A DNA stretch of 47,500 bases from Neocallimastix lanati (nom. inval.) (Eukaryota; Neocallimastigomycota; Neocallimastigomycetes; Neocallimastigales; Neocallimastigaceae). Where the stretch lies: the NCBI GenBank assembly GCA_016946835.1, contig JACVTC010000010.1, forward strand, positions 267,501 to 315,000, written 5' to 3'. Positions 12,164-28,957 of the stretch are shown here, piece by piece. Numbering within the stretch: position 1 is the stretch's first letter; each line of letters begins with the position of its first letter. The translations under genes were made by a program, and so were the position numbers. The notes under the pieces are model-generated. The model saw nothing but the letters and a program-made list of their open reading frames with translations. It ran no database searches and was not told where the DNA came from.

Positions 12164-13352
12164 GTAAATAAAAAATAAATAATTTTAATTAATTTATAAA
12201 TAAATATTATTATTGAATAAAGAAAAAATTAGAAGAAGAAGAAGATATGGACAAAATAATATTAATGGAAAAGGAAGTTTAAAAAAGAGAACAATTGATA
12301 GAAAGGATTATTACAATATAAAAGCAAAAAAGTATCAAAAATTGCTTAATAAATTTAAATCACCTCATAGAAATAGAAATATTAAATATTTGGAGAATAA
12401 TAAAAACAAAGTATTTTCCTATAATAACTCGATATTAAATGTTGGGAATAATACATCTCTACCTCCTGATATAGGTGAAGAATGTAAAATTGTTTTAAAT
12501 ATATTTGAAAAATGGAAATTACTAAATATTACTTCGTTCCTTGAGAGTATAAAAAAAGAAGAATATTATAATGAAAATTTTAATAATACGTATATTTGTT
12601 GTTATAACAATAATTATGTGATTTGTGAAAATGATAAAATAGTTGAAATGTATGATGTTTATATAGATATATAGATAAATATAGATAAATATAGATGAAT
12701 ATAGATAAAATTTAATTAAAAAATTTTAAATATATTGAAAATAAAATTAAAAAATAAATATATATATAATATTTTAATAATGTTAAACAAATTAATTATT
12801 AATATAGTACTATTGAAGATAATAAAATTATTGAAAATAATAAAAATAATGAAAATAATGAAAATAATAAAAATAATGAAAATAATGAAAATAATGAAAA
12901 TAATAAAAATAATAAAAATAATGAACCTCCTGTTTTTCCTGAAGAACTTTGCAATTTAAAAGATTTAAAAAAATTGTAAAAAAAATTCATATTTTTATAC
13001 ATATATTTTTATATATTAAATACTTCTTACCTTTAAATATAATATTTTCTAAACATTATTCTAATCATATATAAATAAAAAGATCTATAACTACAAACGA
13101 ATTATGTGGAAGTATACCAGAAAATATAGGAAATTTGATTAATTTGGAATATTTGTAAGTTATTGTTTGTCAAAATATTTAAATTAAAAATAATATTTAA
13201 TATTTTAAATAAAGCTAATATATATATATTATTAATATTATTTATTAAAGATGGTTGTATTACAATAATCTTACTGGTACCATACCTCCTTCAATTGGAA
13301 ATTTAACTAAATTAAAATCATTGTAACTATTGTTAAATTTTATAATTTTTAG

Positions 13353-13383
<31 letters not shown>

Positions 13384-14066
13384 AACTTTATTTATTTATT
13401 TATTTATTTAAATAATTTACCTTTAAAAATTAGAAATTTACATGGAAACAATCTCAGTGGAAATATAATAGACGAAATTGGAAACCTAGTTAGTCTTGAA
13501 ACATTGTAATAAAAGATTTTATTTTATATTAAATTTCAAATATTTATTGATTAATTTACAAATTTATGCATATTCTTTTTTATTTTATTTTATTTTATTT
13601 TATTAATAACTTTATATATTATAGAGATCTTCACAAAAATCAATTAGAAGGCGATATACCGGATTCTTTGAAAGAATTGCAAAATTTGAAAAGATTGTAA
13701 AAATTTAATATAAATTTTATTATTTAACTATTTGTTTATTATTATTTTTAAAAATTATGTCAAATTCTCATTGTATAATATTAATATTGTTTTATATAAA
13801 ATTGTAAAAAAACATATATTTTCGATGAAATAATATAAAGATATCTAAATGAGAATAATTTAAATATTACTACTGGATACAATCTAACGAATTTAGTTAG
13901 TTGTAAATTTGATACTGCTGTAGGTAAGATTAGTCAATCTTTCAATGATACTTTAAAAAGCTATTCTTGCGCTTCTGCAGCAATAAGCATTACAATATCT
14001 ATCCCATCATTATTCCTTTTTACTTTAATAAACTTATTTTTATTATTTAAATTAAGTTTATTGTAA
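12090..14066 (+). CDS. Leucine-rich-repeat surface protein, one repeat per exon
   Basis: Supported exons: about 12233-12649, 12808-12975, 13083-13154, 13251-13322, 13434-13505, 13625-13696 and 13841-14066. A tentative first exon, 12090-12163, gives an ATG and the right phase (390 aa in total). Four successive exons are exactly 72 nt, each coding one 24-residue repeat of the NxLxGxIPxxIGNLxxLxxL type. Every intron from 12650 on splits a codon after its second base, usually TT|A for Leu. The part before the repeats has the Cys-spaced layout of an LRR N-terminal cap (GEECKIVLNIFEKW, a CC pair, then KIVEM). An in-frame Asn/Lys/Glu run lies at 12833-12922. The C-terminus is a hydrophobic tail after small residues (SCASAA), which suggests a GPI or tail anchor. 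No signal peptide was found, so the true first exon may be elsewhere. Ligand unknown. Confidence 0.85.
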
Positions 14067-14645
14067 AATAAATATAATTTATTTTTATTGATTTTTTTAA
14101 ATATAAGATATTTGTTTTTATTTATTAATTTTATTATATCAATAAATTTAATTTATTCAATTTCTATAAAAAAAAAAAAAAAAAAAAAAAAAATAAAATA
14201 AAATTAAAGCAAATTAAAAAAAACTATTTATACTATAGAATAGAATTATAAATTAAGTATATAAATATAAATTTAATACCAATTAATTGAAAAAAGTTCA
14301 TATTATTTTTATATTTAAAAGAAAAAAAAGAAATCTTTTAATAATTAAAATGAAACTTATCAAAATTTTAATTTGTAAAATTATAATAAATTTAGTTCGT
14401 TATAAAATGAAATAATAAACAAATATAAATGAAAAAATAAATAAATAAATAAATAAATAAATAAAATTGGAGTGATACATAAATAATTTAATAATTAAAA
14501 TTTTATAAAAAATTTAATTATGAATATATTATATTATTAAAGATAATTAAAAGGATATTTTTGCTTATCCTGATGTTTATTATGGTCTGTTTTTTCTTAT
14601 TTTTCACAATTTATTACAATTATTTATATCTGTAATATAATGTCA

Positions 14646-14790
<145 letters not shown>

Positions 14791-15427
14791 TGATAACAGT
14801 ATAATATATTAATTAATATTATAATGTTATACTAAAGTTGTAGTAAAATTCTAACTTTTAAGAAAGAACTATTTTACAACTTTTAATGATAAAAATTATA
14901 AAAAGAAACTTTGTTTATTTTTTTATAAAAATAAACTATTAATTTTACACAAAATTTATTTTATAAATAATTACACAAAAATTATTTATAATTCAAAGAA
15001 GTTATATTCTCAATAATATAACTTAAAAATATTAATTATTTATTATTTAATTTATTAATAATACTTCATTATATTTGACTAATTATTTCTTCTCTTTTCA
15101 TAAAAAGTCCCCTTCTAAACGTTTATTTACATTTTCTTTTTATGAATTATTATTCTTTTTAGATTAATATAGTTCATAACTTAATTTAATATATTTCTTA
15201 ATAATATAATAGAACAAAGACATAAAATAATATATAATAAGGTTTAAAGATAATATATTATACTAATTTAGAGTAATTAAAATATAATTTTAATATAACT
15301 TTAAAGAATATAGAAATATAAATTAATATAACTTTTCTAATACATTAATTTGATACATTTGTATTGATTTTCTTTGTTTACATTTTTTTTATGAAATTTA
15401 CTTAATATCTTGAAAATTCTTTATCAA

Positions 15428-15510
<83 letters not shown>

Positions 15511-15512
15511 TG
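15428..15512. repeat. AAT microsatellite with one interruption
   Basis: About 85 bp of AAT triplets interrupted once by a TAG triplet near 15481. Non-coding. Confidence 0.95.
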
Positions 15513-15897
15513 AAATAATTATAACAATACGTATTTCTTAAATTTATAACAATAGTCAGAAGAACATTTTTTTTTTATTTGATTCATTATTTAATTCTAT
15601 TTTTATTTATTTTATTATATATATATATTTTTTTGCAATGTTATAACAATTTTGATACATATAATTTAATGGTATATAAATAATTAAAATAATTAAAACA
15701 AATTATTATATTTCTTTATTAAATTATATATATATGATATTTATTAAATTTTAATTGGAATACTTTATTTTATTTTATGAAATATTGATAGATTAATTAT
15801 AATGTATATACAAATTTTTTAAAAAAAAAAGAAAGAATAATAAATGTATTATTTAATAACATATATAAATATATATATATTAATTAATAATAACTAG

Positions 15898-16056
15898 TTC
15901 GGTAAAAATCGATACTTTAAAAGTAATAATAATAGTAATATTAATGAGGTCGATTGTAACAAAAGGAAAATAAAAAAAATCTATACATTATGTTTACTTT
16001 TAATCCATCTTGAAAGTACATCACGATTCTATATAAATTTTAAGAAAAAAAAATAA
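15898..16056 (+). other. Possible terminal exon, product unknown
   Basis: An open frame of 52 codons begins right after a TAG (possible AG acceptor at 15896-15897) and ends at TAA 16054-16056. Its composition is coding-like: it uses CGA, GTC, GGT and TGT codons that are rare in the surrounding filler, and includes the stretches NEVDCNKRK and IHLESTSRFY. There is no ATG and I could not find a matching upstream exon. It ends only about 87 bp from the stop codon of the convergent channel gene, so it could also be decayed or antisense sequence. Not recognised. Confidence 0.3.
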
Positions 16057-16110
16057 TAATAATTAATATATATATATATTTATTATATTAATATTTAATA
16101 AAATATGAAT

Positions 16111-19676
<3,566 letters not shown>

Positions 19677-21660
19677 TTTATTATATTATTATAATTATTA
19701 AAATATTTTGTATTTATAAAAAAGTAAAAAAAAAAAAAAATTTTTTTAATATAATTTTTTATATTATTTGTTATTTTTTATTTGAATATTGTTAATGTTT
19801 TTAAAAATGTTTATTTTTCTATTTAATATAAATAAACTTTGGCGTAGTAAATTTATAAATTAATTTTTTTTAATTTATAATAAACATTTTTTTTCTTAAA
19901 TCTTATCATGATATATATTCAAATAAATAAATAAATACTAATAAAATAATTAAATAAATAACTATATATAAATTAATAAATTATTTATGTAAATAAATAT
20001 ATTTATAAAAAAATAATAATATATAAAAAAATAAATTATATATTATTTTTAATGAAATATTAAGTCTCCAAATTAAAATATTAAAAATTTAAAATTTCAA
20101 TATAATTTAAAAAAAAAAAAAAAAAAAATTATTACATTAAAATATTGTGATTTAAGACAAAAAGCTGCTTTTATATTTTTAGATTAAGTTTCAAAGAAAT
20201 AATATATATATTTATTAAATAAGCAAAACATGATATTGCTAATTCATAAGCAATAATTTCAAACTGTTTTAATAAATATACTGAAATTATATTATATATA
20301 AATAAAGCCAATAATTAATTTTTTCATATTTATAGATTATAAGAATACTTAATAAATTAATTTAAAAAAATTATTATAATACTATTTTATAATCGTTAAT
20401 AGATATTCTATATAAAGATATTATTTTAATATGAGAATAATTTTACGAAATTACTTTTAAAATATTATCTATATTTAAAGCAAATTTTGAATATGATTTT
20501 ATTAGTGGTTGGGTATTCTAAATTTATAAATCTAAAATATATTTAATTGAGGCTTTAATATTCAAGTCTTTTATCAAAATAAAAAGATAACATTTCAGAT
20601 ATTTAAAATACTCATGATAGTAAAATGAAATTGGAACTGATTCTAGAAATATGGCATAATATTAATATTTATTTTATAATATTTATGGACATATATTATA
20701 ATAATAATATCAAAATTTTTTTTCTTTGGTAAAATTTTTTATTAAAATATTAATTCTTCCTTATTGTTCTATTCAAAATATTATAAATATAAATAATTAA
20801 TTAATTAAAAATAAAAAAAGGTATTTTTTTCATATATAAAATTTTTATATCTTTATATATTTAATAAAATTTTATTACAATATACAATATATATTATATT
20901 TTACTTTTTTTTTTTTTTAATAATTTTCCTATCATACAAAAATATTTTATTAATAATTAAAATTATTTTATATAAATAAAATAACTATATATTAAAAATA
21001 TATATTTAAATATAAAGTTTTATCCAAAGTTTAAATTATATATAAGAATTATTAATTTTTTGATAAATTATTATTACTATTATTTAATGGAAGTATTTTT
21101 TTTTTGGTAGTAGGTTATAATATATATTTTTATTATAAACTTATTAATATATTAATTAACTACTGTAATAATATTTAATATATAATAATAATAATAATAA
21201 TAATAAAAATAAAAAAAAATAAAAAAAAATAAAATAAAAATAAAATAAAATAAAATAAAAAAATAGAATAAATAATATATATATATTTTTAATCAAAAAT
21301 TTAAAAATTTGTTCTTAATTACTTTGAAAATATAATATAAAAATGAAAAAAAAAAAAAAAAAAAAAAAAGGGAAAAAAAATTTAGGATGTTTATAATATA
21401 TTAATAATAATATTTCTATATATATATTATATAATCAATTATAATATTAATTATATCTTCATATATTTACTTTTAGTTGATTTAATTAAAGACACATAAT
21501 TTCAATTTTTTAATATACCATTAATCATAACTATATAATAATTTATATAATAATCTATCGGTTTTTTTTTTTTTTTTTTTTTTATTATTATTATTTTATT
21601 TTATTTTCATTTTTTAGTTTTTTATTTTTTTAAATTAAATAACGATTATTTATTTAGAAA
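19677..21660. other. Divergent intergenic region between channel and RasGAP genes
   Basis: About 2 kb between two start codons facing apart, so both promoters lie here. The sequence is AT-rich with poly-A at 20109-20128 and 21345-21369, an AATAAAA-type repeat near 21180-21260 and a T tract at 21562-21583. A pyrimidine-rich stretch just before the RasGAP ATG could be promoter-related. No gene or defined element was recognised. Confidence 0.6.
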
Positions 21661-22123
21661 ATGCCTAAAAATCTAAGTTCTCCTTCCATATTTAATAAAA
21701 AGAAGAAGACATTATCTCTTGTAATAATAAAAATTCATGTTATATTATCACTAAATTTTAATGTATAAATTTTTAATTAATTAACCTTTTATGTTTTGAA
21801 TATATAAAATTATGCTATATTTATTTGTTTTATTTATTAGAAAAAAGGAAAAGAAAACAAAAAAGAAAAAATTAATACAGATGATATAAAAAAAGAAATA
21901 TTTAAATTATTATTCATTAATTTTGGAATAAAAAAGGTTAATTGCTTATTTTTGATGCTATGTAGTACTTTAGTATTTAATGAATCTGTATCACAATTAT
22001 CATCACCAATACTAAATATTATAAAATATGTTAATAAGCAAAAGAAATTTATTACTGAAGAGAATTTTATTATAATGCTACTGATGAATAAAGTGACACA
22101 TTTTGGTAAAATATATATTATGA

Positions 22124-22173
<50 letters not shown>

Positions 22174-24715
22174 GAAAAATATAAAAACCAATCTTAATGA
22201 TTATTATATATTAATTCATTTTATATATATAAAAATTTTAAAATTTTAAAATAATAATAAAAAAAGAGAATAAGAGAAAAAATATAACTGATTTATTAAG
22301 AGATAATAGGTTAGTACTATTATAATATTATTATGAAAATAGTATAAATATATTATTTATAATAATCTAATTATGCATTCTCATGTAAAATTTAATGAAA
22401 TTAAAGTATACCGATTATGCTACTGAATAATTATACAAAAGAAAATGGACAAGAATATCTTATAAAGACATTATCAGGTCCTATGGAAAAAGTATTACCC
22501 ATGGTTTTTAAATGTGAAATTGATCCATTAAAAATTGAAAATCAAGTAATTAATCAATTAAAAGAAAAAAAAAAAGAAGAAAAAGAAGATAATAATTATG
22601 TTAATGAAAACATAAAGACAGTCGAAAAGAGTAATAATAATAAAAATAAAAATGAAATTTCAGTAGGAAATAAAGATATTGAAAGTGAAAAGGAAGAAGA
22701 GGATAATATAAATAAAGAAGAAGTAAAAAATCAAACAAAAATAATATTAAAAGAAAATACTCAAAATATTCAAAAAGCATGCACTATACTTCTAAAAGCT
22801 ATAACAACTTCTAAAAGTTCAATGCCAGAAGGTTTCAAATCAATATGTCAATCATTAGCATATGCAATTCAAAGAATATATGAAGAAGATAATTTTTTTT
22901 TCTCACCAAATATGTTATATGTATTGGATGAAGAAATATACATTGATAATAATGATGATAATAATAGTATGACAAGCGATTATACAAAAACTGAGAATAC
23001 AGCTATAAATGATTCAGAAAATGATAAAAGTGATGATGAAAATTCAAAAAAAAAAAAAGAAAAAATAAAAATAAAAAAAAAAAAGCGTAATATTTTTAAT
23101 TTATCAATTAATACTAAACAAACCAAAAATTCATTGCAAAATATAACAAATGAGAATAATAATGAAGAAATATCTCATTTTTCCGAAATGAATCTTTTTA
23201 ATTCAAAGACAGCAACATCAATGACTTTTACTAAAGTTAAAGTTCACAAGTCATTTTATGACATTGATGAAAATATTGACAATCTTTCTATTGATTCTAC
23301 ATCTTCATCTGATGATGAAAATTCATCATCGACTCTTTCATGTTCTAGTATAAAGTTATTTATACCAACATTTGAAAAAACTATCGGTAATAATTATCTT
23401 GCACCTGATGAAGATATTACTTCATCACTTGATAATTTAGAAATAAATGAAGAATCATATCATGCAGATGAAGAATCATCAATACAAAGTTTAATTATTG
23501 GTACATTACTGTTCTTAAGATTTTTCATTCCAGGTAAAATATATTTTATATATATATAATTTAAATAAATACATAAAACATAAAAATTATTAAAATTTCA
23601 AAATTATTTTTCAATACTTCATTGAGTATTGATTAGTAATAATAAATTATATATTTCAATATAATTAATAAATTATTATTAATAATATAGCTATAACATC
23701 ACCTGATATATATAATATCGTTCCTAATAAATTATCGATGGATTACAGGAGAGGTTTAATTTTATGTGGTAAAGTTTTAACAGCCATGTGTAATGATGTT
23801 GAGTTTGGTGGAAAGGAACAATATATGACATGTTTTAATAGCTTTTTACATGAGAAAAAATTTGATTTACAAGAATTTATCGCATGGACAATATTGCCAT
23901 CAAAAAATGATGTAAAATATAAATAATAAATAAATTAATGTATTATTTTGAATATGATATATTGATTAATTTTAATTTTATATATATATATATGTATGTA
24001 TTTTTTTTTTAATTTTGGTATAATATAGAAAGATGATGAAAAAAAAGAAAATATACCACAAAATTCTTTACAATTAAAAAATCAAACTACTAATTCAATA
24101 TTTAATAGCAATAATTTATTTTTAGGTAAAATAAATGTAAAGATAAAATATACCTATAAATATTTATATAATAGTAAATAAAAAAAATAATAAATCTTTA
24201 AAATAATATAACAAATTATCTTAATTTTTTTTATTATATTATATATGAACGATGGAATAGAAAGGGAAAAAGATTTTATAAAAAGCTTAAATTTCTCAAA
24301 AATAAATATAAATTCACCTACATATGATCAAGATAAAAAAACACCAGTAAATATAACGCCTAAACCTGAATCAAATATAGATGATCATATAATAATAACG
24401 AAAAAAAATAATTCCATATTAATACAAAATGATAATAAGAATCGAGCAAAGGATGAAATCATAAATCATAGTTTACATAATATAAATGACTTTAATGAAG
24501 TAATAAGTTCTAAAAATTCAATTTTCAATGAAAAACAGATAATAAAGAATAGAAAGAGTTCTTATGATAGCAGTCAGAATATTAGTGGTTCTACTTATTC
24601 AATAAATCCTTCAATAAAAATTAAAACTAAATCAGGATATGTATCAAGTTCATATCTTTCCCTATCTCCAGCAGTAAATACTCAAACAATTCCTAGTACC
24701 AGCAATTATATTAGC

Positions 24716-24773
<58 letters not shown>

Positions 24774-25698
24774 TAATTACAACCATACATAAATCTTATG
24801 TATCATTAAATTCTGCTGTTTATAATACATTGATTTATGGTGATCATGAACAAGAACATGAAGCCGAATTTGAAGGAATTATATCACCAGTTATTTCAGA
24901 ACAATTACATTCATTCTCAACAAAAAATATACCAGCTACAATTAATGCAGAGACGTCATCTATTACATCCAAAATGTCGAAAATGGCTCATATCACAAAT
25001 CAGTCAATGATAAGTCCAACTATAACTTCATTATCAGATAATTGTCCATATGAATACAATACTGAAGAATTAAAAGGATTTGATGAAATTATTGATTTTA
25101 TAATAAAAAAAATTAGTAGAATCGATAGCGAAATGAATGTATTTATTTCAAATTCAAAATCATATAAAGAAAAGCAAGTAAGTTTATATTGGTTAATTTA
25201 AAATTAATGAAAAAAAAAATATATTTTAATTCTATTCTTTTTTAATAATTATAAAACTGCTATAATTAAATTTTTAACAATTTAATAATTTTCTTATGAT
25301 ACTAATATTTTATATTAAAAAAAAAGCTTGCTGGTGAAATATATAATAATTTTGTTATTAATATTCAAAAATTAACGACTGAAAATATTACAAAAGACTC
25401 TAAGAATTGGATAAGAAAATTCTTTGGGTAATTACTTTTATTGAAATATATAATTTTTTTCTTTTTTTTTTTAAAAAAAAAAAATATATTAAATACATAA
25501 GAAAAAATAAATTCATTAAATTTACTAACTTTTATTTAATTTCTTATTTTTTAAAAAACTATACATATTATCAATAACTAGGGGTAAAAAAAATAAAAAA
25601 AGTGATAAAATTTCATAAATTAATTTGCATCAATTTAATTTTAATTAAACTTCTTGGTATTTTATAGGAAAAAAATTAAAGAAAAAATAATCAAATAA
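21661..25698 (+). CDS. Ras GTPase-activating protein (RasGAP domain)
   Basis: Nine exons with matching phases: 21661-21720, 21841-22105, 22267-22309, 22407-23533, 23691-23911, 24029-24125, 24261-25177, 25327-25427 and 25668-25698; 953 aa. RasGAPs speed GTP hydrolysis by Ras through an arginine finger. Seen here: LLRDN with the likely finger R120 (encoded by a 43-nt exon), GQEYL (137-141), CEIDPLK (159-165), MPEGFKSICQSLAYAI (about 262), and the structural FLRFFIPAITSP block starting at 492, whose Arg supports the finger loop. Two low-complexity stretches interrupt the domain: a Lys/Glu/Asn run (about 176-235) and a long acidic Ser/Asp/Lys insert (about 285-485). The C-terminal third is Ser/Asn-rich with a 19-Asn run and then a short helical stretch with YKEKQ. 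No PH, C2 or CRAL-TRIO domain was noticed. The catalytic assignment is strong; which Ras protein it acts on cannot be told. Confidence 0.93.
24715..24771 (+). repeat. In-frame AAT run coding 19 Asn
   Basis: A pure AAT array inside RasGAP exon 7, read as consecutive Asn codons. It splits the Ser-rich tail between a SNYIS stretch and IITTIHK. Its length is likely variable between strains. Confidence 0.95.
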
Positions 25699-26017
25699 AT
25701 AAAAGTTTTACTATTAAACAAAGTTTAATAGAATTTATTAATATTTAATTAATTCAAAATTTTTTATTTATAATAAAAATTTTTTAAATATTTTATTGTA
25801 TTATTTTTATATAATAAAAATAATATAATATTCTTAATAGTATAAGATAATAATTATTAAAAAAAAATAATAATAATAAAAGATAATTTTCTATTAATTA
25901 AATTATTCATTGCTGTTTTAAATAATTATTACTTTATAAATTAATAATAAAAATATATGTATTATACTGTTATATAAAATTATTTTATTTTGAATATATA
26001 AATATATAACAAGAAAA

Positions 26018-28637
26018 TTAATCTGGAAGTAAAGCAACGACATCATCATCAAAGTCTAAATCATCAGATTTATTCTGCTATAATAATTTAAATAAACGTG
26101 ATATAATAAAATTATATTTTTAATAAATTAATACTAAATAATTTTTTTTTTCTTTTTTTTTTTTTTTTTTTTAATTTTATTATATTTTTAATAAAAAAAA
26201 AAAAACATTAAAAAACTTTTTTAATTTATTACCTGAGGTTTTAATGGATAGGATTCCTGAGTTAAAATTTCTAATAAATTATAATAATAAAAATAGTATT
26301 AAAAATATGAAACTACATTATAATAAATTCTCCAAAAAAAAAAAAAAGATATAAAATTATTTTACCTGTACTATTTTCAACAATATTATTATTTAATTTA
26401 TTTAATTTATTATTTGATTTATTTATTGAATCGACTAAATCACCTGTATTACTTAAATTACTAATACTATTATTATTTGAAGTTGCCTTTAATTTCGATA
26501 ATTTATTTACATATTCTTGAACTTCTTTCATTCCTAAATCTGTACTTATTCTTACTAAAAATCTTAAACCTATTCATAATTATAGTGGTTTTATTAGATT
26601 AATTAAAAATATTCCTGCTAATAGTTAAAATATATGAATTTACACTTACATTCAACATTATCTGGGAATTGTTCATGTATTTTTTTATATTTTTCGTATG
26701 CATGTTGATAATTACCACTTCTTCTGTAACAACTAGCTATCATTAATTGCCATTTAATTTCTTTAGGTTGGATTGTTGATGCACATTCAAAGTATAGAAT
26801 AGCTTGTTCATATACTTGACAATCAACGTAATAAGCTCCAAGCCATGCAATAACTGGAATTATACATGGGAAATATCTATAAGACTATTTATAAAAATTC
26901 AATTAATTTAAATTTTAATTAATATTTAAAGAATTATATCAGTAATAATATAAAAATTGTGATAATATTAATAATAAAAATAATAATATATCTTATTTAA
27001 GTTAAATATTATAAAAAAAGGAAAAAAAATTATATACTTCTGAGTAATGTTGGAAAGCTTGAGTTTTATCGCCTTTTTTCATTGCTAAAGAACCGAATTT
27101 AGCTAAAACTCCTGGATCTGTTGGAATAACAGATATTAAAATATTATACCATTCTATAGCTTGTTGTAAATTGTTTAATTTTTCATAACTAAAAAAAAAA
27201 ATAAAAATAAAAATAAAAATAAAAATAAAAATAAAATATTGTTAAAAAATTATAATATCAAAATGGCAAATAAAAAGAATTAAATATTTAATTATAATTA
27301 AAAATTATATTATTTACCAATCAGCTATATGATATATAACTTCTGAATTATTTCGAAGTATGGCATGTAATTTTTCAAACCACTGCAATGATTCATTAAT
27401 ATTATTCATCTTTTTACATATTAAACCAATATTATAGATAGCTTCGGCACATACAGCATCAACATTAATAGCTTCTTGATAATATTCCTTTGCTTTATCA
27501 TATTCACCTCTTTGAGCAAGGCAATTACCTTTATTGGTTAAAGCCTTTGCATTATATCTATCATTATTGATAGCAATATCAGCATATTTTTCAGCTTGTT
27601 TATGATCTCCTTCTAAGAAATATAAGAATGATAAATTTGTTGCTGCGGTGCCAAGCATAACTTTACCTTTATTTTCAAATGATTTTAAGGTTTCAATAGC
27701 CTATAAATGAAGGTTTAAATTGATGTTTATATTATTTTTTAATTATTCATTTTTTATAAATAATATAAATTAATATTTTATATAAAATTAATTATGTAGA
27801 ATAGATATAAATTAATATATATATATATACCAAATCGAATTTCTTTGATTTAAGATATTGAATAGCTTTAGATATTTCTAATTCATTAGCAATTTCTGAA
27901 TTTGGTGAACTTTTTATTGTTTCTACAACCCAATCATAGCCCTTAGAAAATGTTTCTTCAATTACTGGTGCTATTAATTTTGCAGCAAGATTTATATATT
28001 TATGAGCAATTTGTTTTCTAAATAAATTGTATTATCATATATATTTTACAATATCAAAAAAAATAAAAAATAATAATAATTTAAGTTTAATGGTTGATTG
28101 TTAAACTATTAATTATTATTTTTTAAATAAAATAACATTATTGTATTTAATATTCACTTTTCTCTTGCTAATGCTCTTAAATTATCTTCATTAAAAACTT
28201 CATGATCTTCAATTGATTCATCTTTTGATAAAGAACTTAATTCATCATTTTGTTCTATACAATTTGGCTGAATAAATACTAATTGCTGGAAACCTTTCTT
28301 CATTTTTTCGCTATTTCCAAGTGCAAAATAACACAAAACAAGGTTAAAGCCTTAATATTTAGAATATAAATATAAATTAAATAAAAATACAATATTAATT
28401 ATTAATCATTAAGATTTAAAATTAAATTTTTATAATAGTTTATAATTTTTTAATTTATGTATTTTTTATTAATTTATTTTTAATTATTTTATTTAATATA
28501 TTTTAATGTTCTATATTATTACCTGTTTGAAAATCTGGAATAGTTTCCATAACAGTTTCGTATGAAGTAATTGCATCTTGAAATTGTGCCATCTTGACAC
28601 AAGCATTACCAATATTTCTCATTATTCTTAATCTTAA

Positions 28638-28671
<34 letters not shown>

Positions 28672-28924
28672 TATTATTTAACATTATGGTAATATTAATT
28701 TCATTATTTTTATTAAATGTTTATTTATTAATATAATATATTAATTTGATTATTATTTATTATTATTTATAAATTAAAAATTATAATATAATATTATATT
28801 TTTTTTTTTATTTATTATTAATAACTATTATTTTTATATTACTTTTTTTATACTATATTTACTTATTATTTATTATTTTTAGATAGTAATTGAAATACTA
28901 TCAATATTATTAACTAATAAATTA

Positions 28925-28957
<33 letters not shown>

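Noticed and set aside
12735-13002. Ile/Lys-rich plus frame and Leu/Phe-rich minus frame
   Set aside because: Both are shadows of the in-frame Asn/Lys/Glu run at the start of an LRR exon.
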